DNA of 10,588 nucleotides from Cytidiella melzeri (Eukaryota; Basidiomycota; Agaricomycetes; Polyporales; Irpicaceae), in assembly GCA_022592445.1 (NCBI GenBank), contig JABYQR010000720.1, forward strand, positions 1 to 10,588. Reading direction: 5' to 3'. Below the pieces are notes generated by a model. That model was not told where the DNA came from, searched no databases, and worked only from the letters and a program-made list of their open reading frames with translations. Positions 1-6,610 of this stretch are shown here, one piece after another. The position numbers and the translations under genes are program-made. The first letter of the stretch is position 1. Each line of letters begins with the position of its first letter.

Positions 1-1236
1 GCCGCACGGTGTAAGCGGGAACTTTAACTGGTCCGTAACATGTTATCAGATAACTCCAGTGATCTCTTGTTATACTCACAGCTATCCATAAGATGTGAAG
101 ATCAAGAATTGGTAACGGGTCATCAGCTGCCACTCTGTGCTCATGCATCAGCAACACAACGACGCACGGAATTTTCTTGGAAGTCTGTACATACCCAAAA
201 GGTCAGCAGCTACTTCTGGGCTGCTAAGGACGATTATTATCACACCGTGCTGTAGCTTTTGAAGAGCTGCATTTATTGTAAACGCAGAGCAGCACATTCC
301 CAACCAATAATGCCTCAATGTATATAATGGACTTGTTCATGAGAACTAGGAATATGTACTTGTGTATGACATCGAGGCCGGTATCTCGTCATCCAGTTTC
401 CACTGCCACTAAGCGCAGCCAACCGACACACTTGTACAATTTCTACAGCAACACCTCAAGTAGTCAGCAGTCCAAGCATTTTTTCAGATATAGAGTACTG
501 GTACAGAAATGTGCTATGAAAATTTGTCGGGTTTTGGTGCGCAAATGCACCTCTCACCATTTGTTGGGCAGAGGACCGGTCCTACACTGTAGTTGGAGAA
601 AAACACCCCGTATTCTGAACATCGTTGCAGGCGGCTGTCTCCCTATCTGCGCAAGAGTTCGCTTACTTCGTCATTGGACCGTCAGTAACCCACTTTGCAA
701 CCCCCTGAGGAACTGGGGTGTTGTTCACAGACATGCAGAAGTAGCAGTCGAGATACCCCTTGCAAGTTGTTCGTCATATCCTAGAAGTACCACGGGGTAT
801 GAGAACCGGATCTGAGTCAGGTAATGCAAGGGAGGCACGTACTCGTATTCACATGTCAGTCTACGATTTTCTTGTCGTAGTCAGCCATGGCAAAAATCAA
901 GTTGGCGGTCGACGAGTCCAAGCTCTGGCTGCAAATGAATCGCGTCGCGTCACAAGTGTCACGAGTGTCACGTAGCTATAGACGCGTCCCTAACCCAAGT
1001 ACGCATTATAGGCAACAACAACAACACTGGTGTGTTCTCGCTGGCTGCAGGACCAAACTGCTCGCAGACTCCTCCTCATCTCCTCTCTCGCAGTGAAGGT
1101 GTATGGTCGCTGCTGAGTTCAACTCCTTCTGATTACCGGCAGTCTGATTTCACGTGCCTAATACCACGTCCTAAGCTATCCTTAGATGATCTCTGGTTGA
1201 CCAACTTGAAGCTGTTGTTTTCTGAGACTGACATCG
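1..1236. other. Region without a convincing gene, upstream of the acyltransferase
   Basis: The open frames here (for example the long one at 318-815 on the + strand) have no recognisable domain, overlap one another and show no splice structure joining them into a family I know. The stretch contains a short 9-bp tandem repeat at 949-975 and a CAA-rich tract at about 1014-1026. Its right end should hold the acyltransferase promoter and 5' leader, but I see no clear TATA box close to the start codon. Confidence 0.5.
949..975. repeat. Imperfect 9-bp tandem repeat, three units
   Basis: Three consecutive 9-mers begin with GTCAC: GTCACAAGT (949-957), GTCACGAGT (958-966) and a diverged GTCACGTAG (967-975). 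The array lies about 260 bp upstream of the acyltransferase upstream ATG. It could be a clustered protein-binding site or a simple slippage product; the sequence does not decide. Confidence 0.5.
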
Positions 1237-1305
1237 ATGTTGCACGCAGTCAGAACCAACCGCACAACTCTCGGAACTTGTCGTCTTGCTCGCAGTCTCA
1301 GCACT
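1237..1305 (+). other. Possible N-terminal extension / mitochondrial leader of the acyltransferase
   Basis: An in-frame ATG at 1237 lies 69 bp upstream of the ATG at 1306, with an in-frame TGA at 1207-1209 closing the frame above it. The 23 added residues start MLHAVRTNR, hold four Arg and one His, and have no Asp or Glu, ending in a Ser/Thr-rich stretch: the composition of a mitochondrial presequence. The upstream ATG has T at -3 (weak context) while the ATG at 1306 has A at -3, so leaky scanning giving two forms is plausible. Fungal carnitine acetyltransferases of the Cat2/AcuJ type are known to be dual-targeted through alternative starts or transcripts. Whether the transcript includes 1237 is unknown. 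Confidence 0.4.
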
Positions 1306-3460
1306 ATGACCTCAAACACAACCCGTCCGCCGAACTGGAAGGCCGCAGCCCCAGCACCTTTGCCTGGGCCAACCTTTGCAGCGCAACAGACTTTGCCCAA
1401 ACTTCCGGTGCCAGAGCTATCTGACACCCTGGCAAAGCTGAAGGAGACGCTACGTCCTATTGCCTGGTCGCGCGAGGAGTATGACTCGGTTGAGAAGAAA
1501 ATCGACGCGTTCGCCACCGGGTTAGGCCCGGAACTGCAGAAGCGGTTGCAAGCCAGAGCACAAGAACCAGGGAGGCCGCACTGGTTAGAGGAGTGGTGGG
1601 ACGATCTGGGCTACTTGGGGTATAGAGATTCGGTCGTGGTGAACGTATCGTATTACTGTTGAGTTCTCAAAACACGCAACGCCTCTAGGTCTTGACAAGG
1701 CTTTCCAGATGGTTTTGATGGGCAACCGTCGCATCTCCCGCAGACCCCTGCTGCTCGCGCTGCCGCCTTGACCCGAGCTACGATGCTATTCAGACAGCAG
1801 TTCAAGCTCGGCCAAGTAAAGCCCGAAGCGACGAAGGAAGGTCCGCTCTGCATGGATACTTGGAGGTGGATGTTTGACTGCTGTCGGATCCCTGGACAAG
1901 AGGGGCTTGACTGGAGTGTCTCGTATGCGAAGGAGGGCGATGTTGGAACCTCCGGTCACGTCGTCGTCTTGCGAAAGGGACGGGTTTGGCGGATAAATAC
2001 ATGGCAGGATGGTCATCTGCTCAGCACCGCCGAGCTTGAAAGACAATTCCAGGCTGTCTACGAAGGCACAACGCACGAATTCAGTGGAATAGGCTTGCTT
2101 ACAGCTTCAAACCGTGATGTGTGGGCAAAGGTCAGTCTACCTAATGCATTAGCACTCTTACGACGCTCAACGTTCTCAACAGGATTACGCTACACTCGCC
2201 AAGGACCCGAACAACGTCAACATTCTCAGAGCCATTCATTCTGCCGCGTTCGTAGTATGTTTGGACGTAGAAAAGCCCTCGACACTGGTAGAGCATAGCC
2301 AAATGCTTTGGCATGGCGCTGTCACAGGTCAAGGTCAGTCTGCAGTCCTCGGGTTACGAAACCGCTGGGTCGACAAACCAGTCCAGCTTGTCGTATTTGA
2401 CAATGGCGAGGCCGGCATCATGGGCGAACACTCTGTCATGGACGGTACACCAACAGCCACTATGTGCGATAGGGTTCTCGACCTCATTGCGAGCCCTTCC
2501 TTTGATCACGGTAAAGACTGCTCTGGAAAAGTGCAGCAGCCGGACCCGTTGGATTGGACGGTCTCGCCAGAGATAGAGGCAGCCGTCGAGTCTGCTCGAA
2601 CCAAGGCGCTGGCGTTGATTGAAAGTCAGGCAATGGGTATTATTCGCACACCGTATGGGAAGGCCGCGATCAAGTCGTTTGGAGTCTCACCTGATGGCTG
2701 GGCTCAAATGATTGTGCAGCTCGCGTACGCTAGGCTCCTCAGGTCGCTTGAGCAGACTCGCCAGGGTGGGACATATGAGGCTGCGACGACACGGAAATTC
2801 TTCAAGGGCCGTACGGAAGCAATCCGCGTTGTGTCTTTAGAGAGCGATGCCTGGGTCGAGAGCATGGATCAAACGCACGCTAGTAATGACAGCCGCCTTC
2901 AGTTGTTCAAGACCGCCGTGAAGAAGCATGGCGCATGGGCCAGGATGGCAGGTAATGGTCTAGGCGTGGACCGTCACCTCCTCGGTATGCTGTTCGTTTC
3001 GGGCTGAAAGCATTAGATTGGCTGAAGGATAGTTGTCACAGGGCTGAAACTGCTCAAAAACGATAACGAGGAGCTTCCGAGCATGTACACGGACCCTGTT
3101 TACCAACGCTCGAGCAATTGGGTCTTGAGCACGTCGGCCATTTTCTCGAAACATTTCCATCCATACGGATGGGGAGAGGCAAGTGATATCTCTTAAATCC
3201 GACCACATCATACCTGACATATCTGCAGGTTGTCCCAGAAGGCTTCGGCGTGGCTTACGTCACTGGCTACGACGGTGAGTGCAGGAAACGCTTGAATCAG
3301 GGAGGCATAAGCTCAATTACGCGTCATAGATTTCTTGCAGTATACCGTTACCTCAAGAAAGGAGATGCCTAACGAGAAGTTTTGCGAGGAGATCGCGAGG
3401 GCAGCTCAAGATTTGTACGACCTGCATGCAGGCGCTGCAGTGCCCAAAGCTGCTCTCTAA
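1306..3460 (+). CDS. Choline/carnitine O-acyltransferase, probably carnitine acetyltransferase (six exons)
   Basis: It should transfer acetyl (or other short acyl) groups between CoA and carnitine, the shuttle that moves acetyl units between peroxisome, cytosol and mitochondria. Exons read 1306-1657, 1709-2130, 2183-2984, 3042-3178, 3229-3274 and 3330-3460; introns are 50-57 nt. The spliced length is 1890 nt, 629 residues, normal for the family. Visible blocks: the N-terminal LPKLPVP motif (residues 30-36), the WLEEWWDDLGYLGYRD block (93-108), the catalytic His in GEHSVMDGTP (H341), a CoA-site block around YGKAAIKSFG (417-426), the carnitine-site block TYEAATTRKF (455-464) and LSTS (554-557). 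The C terminus reads PKAAL, not a canonical PTS1 peroxisomal signal. ATG 1306 has A at -3; an upstream in-frame ATG at 1237 is possible. Whether it is the Cat2 or the Yat1/FacC type I cannot tell, so no symbol is given. Intron 4 appears to be GC-AG. Confidence 0.93.
3179..3228 (+). other. Probable GC-AG intron (intron 4 of the acyltransferase)
   Basis: The donor reads GAG|GCAAGT, the best consensus for GC-type donors; a perfect branch site CTGAC lies at 3214-3218 and the first AG after it is CTGCAG at 3226-3228. Splicing here keeps frame and gives GWGE followed by VVPEGFGVAY, which fits the family pattern. The alternative GT donor at 3183 with the acceptor at 3238 is also in frame but deletes the conserved VVPE and skips the first AG after the branch site. 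Confidence 0.75.
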
Positions 3461-4640
3461 ATCGTTCTTGGTTTCGGGGAGCTTTGTTGACGGGCAACCA
3501 TCATGACAATTAGTGAGTACCAATTGTTCTAGAGCACTCGGTGTATGCTCACCGGAACCAACAGGGTATTGTAATTGTAGTAGCCTTCGGACCTCAGGAA
3601 CGGGGGCATGTACTAGTTCCGGCAGCGGGAGTGGCTGTCCCGTACCGCAGCGTCTAATGCTGTCAGGCATGTCGCAAACTCTACCTTTCTTTCGCTGTCA
3701 AGCGTGGCCACGTCATTTCTTTCAACTCTGGCTGTCAAACTGCAAAGTGTTATGTCTTTGCTTGAAGTTGAGGTACACTGTCCACGTTTTCCGTTGTCGA
3801 TGAGAGCACTTGTACCCATCCGCAACATGTTGCTACCCAAAGACGCTGTACGAAGAACACGCACCAACTTGTCAAGAATACGCTTCGCACACCAATTTGC
3901 AGGCAACCTTCTAGCTCCGTGGGCGTCACAACATATGCGTAGGAGCGCAATGCCACATATTAGCCAGTCTCACGCTGACGCAGATGGCGTTTCTGATTCT
4001 AGGTGGGCTCAACAATTAGATGTCAATGCCGAATCACTCCCGCAATGTCTGTGCTTACCGTAAGGTTGATTAATTATTGCAGCGAATCTCAGCTCAGATG
4101 CGCCACCGGACGCTACTGCTATTGTGTTTTGTCGGTGCGAGTCGGAAGAGTGAGTACTTGCCGGTGGGTGCAAACGCTAGCTGGGGGGGTGGGGAGAGAC
4201 CTAGGACGGAAAGGTGGATTTTCAGGTTCTCGCAACGGTGGATTGCGTTTCAGCCTGTCTGTTATGATTACTGACCGCTCAAAACACTTGGCTTCGGAAC
4301 TCCTTGGGACTCTAAGATGATGAACATGAGTATGAAACGTGCTGACCACTTGAATCGTTGTTTAGAGCTGGCTGACTTTAGAGAAAACAGAAAAGATGAT
4401 AGGACGTGAGCTATACTTACATGTGATGTTTCTCCCCGCCTCATGTCTTTGCTCCGTCGATGAACACGATAAAGTTTGCTGCGTCCATGAAAAATCATCA
4501 ATGCAAGACAATAAGAACGGGCGCTTCGTTGCAAGGCGGGCGGAGGTGAGTCTCAGCAGGATGATCTTTGCCTGCGCGCCTCATTCTAATTGTCTGCAGC
4601 AGATGAGGCAGCCGTAGCCGTGGCCGTCACACGCACGTAA
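3461..4640. other. Region without a convincing gene, between acyltransferase and pheromone gene
   Basis: It holds the 3' flank of the acyltransferase and the distal upstream region of the pheromone gene. Several frames of 70-120 codons exist on both strands (for example 3704-4063 on the + strand), but none has a recognisable domain, hydrophobic seven-segment pattern or CaaX ending. I looked for fragments of an STE3-type receptor and for a second pheromone gene on both strands and saw neither. A G-run lies near 4183-4195. Confidence 0.5.
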
Positions 4641-4649
4641 TCGCACAAC

Positions 4650-4667
4650 CCGTGGGATCACTCACGG
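4650..4667. repeat. Short inverted repeat abutting the pheromone TATA box
   Basis: CCGTG (4650-4654) and CACGG (4663-4667) form 5-bp inverted arms around an 8-nt spacer, ending directly at the TATA box. It may be a dimer-type factor site; arms this short can also arise by chance. Confidence 0.35.
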
Positions 4668-4674
4668 TATAAAA
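4668..4674 (+). promoter_or_regulatory. TATA box of the pheromone precursor gene
   Basis: TATAAAA lies 127 bp upstream of the pheromone ATG at 4801. No ATG occurs between it and 4801, so that start would be the first in the transcript. The leader in between is CT-rich (4731-4752), common in highly expressed fungal genes. Confidence 0.65.
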
Positions 4675-4760
4675 GCTGCTTGGGTCTTGTTGACCAGTTC
4701 TGCAGCTTTTGCTACCCAACGTCTTGCAGACTTCTTCTACACCTCTTTTCTCCGGTACCA

Positions 4761-4775
4761 CCCAACCCAACCCAA
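4761..4775 (+). repeat. (CCCAA)x3 in the pheromone 5' leader
   Basis: Three tandem copies of CCCAA sit 25-39 bp upstream of the start codon, inside the presumed 5' UTR. The function is unknown; it may simply be a pyrimidine/adenine-rich leader. Confidence 0.5.
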
Positions 4776-4800
4776 CTTAAACTCTGCTCCTCACGCACAT

Positions 4801-4929
4801 ATGGATTGTTACACCACCGTATCCTTCACCCTCGCTTCTGCCGTCCCCGTCGAGCAGATCCCCGTCGAAGTCCCCGTCAGCGAGGAAACTGGCAGCGGTA
4901 GTACCGGAACAAGTTGCGTCATCGCATAA
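4801..4929 (+). CDS. Lipopeptide mating pheromone precursor (CaaX type, CVIA)
   Basis: A 42-codon gene whose product starts MDCYTT and ends TGTSCVIA. The C-terminal CaaX box CVIA (C39-A42) followed at once by TAA is the hallmark of basidiomycete a-factor-like pheromone precursors. Known processing is farnesylation of the Cys, removal of the last three residues, carboxyl methylation and N-terminal cleavage, giving a secreted lipopeptide sensed by an STE3-type receptor. The MD start, the 42-residue length and the Gly/Ser/Thr-rich tail (T30-S38) fit the family. The acidic pair E28-E29 is a candidate for the N-terminal processing site, giving a mature peptide of roughly 10-11 residues (inference). 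The middle has three spaced PV units (P16, P21, P25). Cys3 near the N terminus is an unusual extra cysteine. A TATA box upstream and a likely 3'-UTR intron support a transcribed gene. No receptor gene is visible in the window. Confidence 0.88.
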   Translation: MDCYTTVSFTLASAVPVEQIPVEVPVSEETGSGSTGTSCVIA

Positions 4930-4947
4930 ACTGGCAGGCGCTCAAAT

Positions 4948-5009
4948 GTAAGCAGTATTTCCTTCGCATCTTCAACAACCAACCCAGTCACTGATGATCA
5001 GCCCCGCAG
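4948..5009 (+). other. Probable 3'-UTR intron of the pheromone gene
   Basis: The donor GTAAGC at 4948, branch-like CTGAT at 4991-4995 and acceptor GCAG ending at 5009 make a 62-nt intron of the size and pattern of those in the neighbouring acyltransferase. It begins 18 nt after the stop codon, so the coding sequence is not affected. Confidence 0.55.
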
Positions 5010-6062
5010 GCACACTCAGCATATTTCGATGTGCACTTTATGCCCTGGAGATGGTTCACCCCCCTTTCGTTCTCGGGCCATCTCCTCTTAACGACCCACT
5101 TTGTTCACGGACCATTATCCTTATTGCGTACGATTATCTTGACGAAAAAAAAGGTGTAGGAGTATCTTGGGGTTTGGTAGCGTTGGATCCAGATTTTGGA
5201 ACTGGGCTACGGGGAGTGGGAGGATGGATGAAAATGGGCGAGAGGGATAATGCATCATTTGTATACTGAATGCCCTAAAGCTATTCGACGTACCTTTCGA
5301 TCTTCACCGCTGTCGAATTTTATTGGGCCCTTGGTGGCATTTTTCGATGTCAATCAGACAGTCTGGTACAGGGTCAACAGAGATGCTGTTCCCTTGTACT
5401 GGTTGGGAACCTGAAGTCTATGCTGACTGTACATGATCGGCGGATACCCGTGTATAGTAGTTCCGTCTAACCTTGGGGCTGGTGCGCCTTAGGCTAGCCG
5501 TTCATGTTCCAGAACGGCTGCCAGTGGTCTGAATGTTGAGTTGAGTGAAGTGGCACACAAGAACCGCTGGACCGTGTTAAGGCAAGACTTAGAAAAATTG
5601 CGTCTCACAAGATGCAGTGCTTGCAAGGCCCAATTTGGTAAATAATAGGGTTTCCGTCGCCCATTCGAACCAACGTCTCACGTCGTCTGTTGTACAGTCT
5701 TAGAAAAATTGCGTCTCACGAGCTGCGCGGTGAGAGGTTAAGGACTACTGTAGCATAATTGTAGTCACATCGGCACTACCTCGAATATATGAATGTAGGC
5801 ACACACTACTCCAGGTCTAATACTATCGTTGATGCAGTGTTCATAAACGCCTGTTTTTACGAACACTAGTACTTTCGATACTTGCGCACGTCCGAATATT
5901 CTAAGTATACTGTGAGCAATAAAGGATGACTATAGCATTATTTTGGTGTAAGAAAAGTAGTATAAATGCGAGGGATGAAGTCGGTAGGGGCGGGGTAACA
6001 AAGTGGGATATGTGTGCGAGGGGTAGAGGCTGTTAAGCTTCGAAGATGAGTCTTATTATTCT
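5010..6062. other. Non-coding stretch between the pheromone gene and the retrotransposon
   Basis: It holds the presumed pheromone 3' UTR and flank, then DNA without a convincing gene. The + frame at 4994-5269 has no domain and lies where the 3' UTR is expected. A pair of 21-bp direct repeats lies at 5588-5608 and 5699-5719. The retrotransposon LTR must end near the right border of this stretch, but its exact end is not fixed. Confidence 0.5.
5588..5719. repeat. Two identical 21-bp direct repeats, 111 bp apart
   Basis: The same 21 bases, beginning CTTAGAAAAATTG and ending CGTCTCAC, occur at 5588-5608 and 5699-5719. A third, shorter copy of the end (CGTCTCAC) lies at 5674-5681. The sequence just after the two long copies is also loosely alike. 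This could be a tandem duplication, a remnant of a repeat family, or clustered binding sites. Confidence 0.75.
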
Positions 6063-6153
6063 TGTTTGAAAGTTACGAGTATAGGGGATGACTAGGAGAG
6101 TCAACTAACCCTGGGAGTAAGTGTCTTGTTATTTCTCTGCTCTCTAGGAGCGG

Positions 6154-6161
6154 TATATATA
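6154..6161 (-). promoter_or_regulatory. TATA box within the copia LTR
   Basis: TATATATA, part of GTATATATAC, reads the same on both strands. Its place in the latter part of the LTR (minus direction) fits the U3/R border, with transcription starting some 25-35 bp to the left. Confidence 0.5.
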
Positions 6162-6348
6162 CATGTCTGTAACTAGATTACTAATGCTACAGTAATGTCA
6201 TATGAGTAATGATTGGTAATGCACAGTCCTGCTTGCTAATACTACTGAATAGAGAATGTAAGCGATGACTGAGCATCCTACATAACTGAATGGTGCTGAC
6301 TGAGCCTTTAGTAAGCTCAATACATTTGGTATATGAAATATGAGTCAT

Positions 6349-6372
6349 GCAGAAGCCTCATGGTACTTCTGC
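6349..6372. repeat. Inverted repeat in LTR U3 (7-bp arms)
   Basis: GCAGAAG (6349-6355) pairs with CTTCTGC (6366-6372) across a 10-nt spacer. It lies in U3, upstream of the LTR TATA box in the element's own direction, so it may be an enhancer-type site. Confidence 0.5.
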
Positions 6373-6396
6373 TATTCAGTCATGGAAACTACTGGA

Positions 6397-6431
6397 ACAC
6401 GATGCCATATGGTGCAAGTATCGCATCGTGT
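6397..6431. repeat. Inverted repeat in LTR U3 (9-bp arms)
   Basis: ACACGATGC (6397-6405) pairs perfectly with GCATCGTGT (6423-6431) across 17 nt. Together with the neighbouring 6349-6372 repeat it makes two palindromic blocks within about 80 bp of the LTR. Confidence 0.6.
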
Positions 6432-6553
6432 GTGACCATAAGGATGGTGGAATCACATGCTATGTACTATCTGATCTTATCTATCTACATATCTAATCTA
6501 CATTGTCCATAGATCCAATGTCCGATAATCAGCGATACAATCTCGCTTTGACA

Positions 6554-6562
6554 CTCCCACTT
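6554..6562 (-). other. Polypurine tract of the copia element
   Basis: AAGTGGGAG on the minus strand lies directly before the LTR start TGTC and about 50 nt after the pol stop codon. In this class it primes plus-strand DNA synthesis. Confidence 0.75.
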
Positions 6563-6610
6563 GATGCCAACATCATTTTGCTTTGAGCTACTTTGAATGA
6601 CAGCATCTCG

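Larger units (their letters stand above)
6063..6553 (-). repeat. 3' LTR of the copia element (left end uncertain)
   Basis: The LTR start is well placed: on the minus strand a purine-rich AAGTGGGAG is followed directly by TGTCAAAGCG, so the LTR begins at 6553. It carries TATATATA at 6154-6161. The far end is not certain. Plus-strand 6063 (reads TGTTTGAAAG, resembling the other terminus) leaves about 65 nt for R/U5; 6122 (reads TGTCTTG, a perfect 4-bp TGTC/GACA match) would leave almost none. Comparison with the 5' LTR outside the window would settle it. Confidence 0.65.

Noticed and set aside
318..815. 165-codon open frame on the + strand
   Set aside because: No recognisable domain, amino-acid make-up like random sequence, overlapped by other frames, and no splice sites linking it to a family I know.
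3183..3238. Canonical GT-AG alternative for acyltransferase intron 4
   Set aside because: It is in frame but removes conserved residues and skips the first AG after the perfect branch site; kept only as an alternative to test.
3513..3803. Open frame with a SGSGSGC stretch resembling a pheromone tail
   Set aside because: The Cys is followed by PVPQ and a long continued frame, not by a CaaX ending and stop, so it is not a pheromone precursor.
4994..5269. 91-codon open frame after the pheromone gene
   Set aside because: It begins inside the probable 3'-UTR intron and has no family-like features; more likely UTR and flank.
5664..5680. GGTTCGAA-like string on the minus strand, resembling a tRNA B box
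   Set aside because: The flanking bases do not form a T-arm stem and no cloverleaf with an acceptor stem can be drawn.
3461..6060. Search for an STE3-type receptor, a second pheromone gene, or a CRISPR-like array
   Set aside because: No seven-segment hydrophobic frame, no other Cys-aliphatic-aliphatic-X-stop ending on a short ATG frame, and no regularly spaced repeats were seen.
6122..6125. TGTC as the left end of the copia LTR
   Set aside because: It would give perfect 4-bp terminal matches with 6553 but leaves almost no R/U5 beyond the TATA box; not excluded, but 6063 was preferred for the entry.
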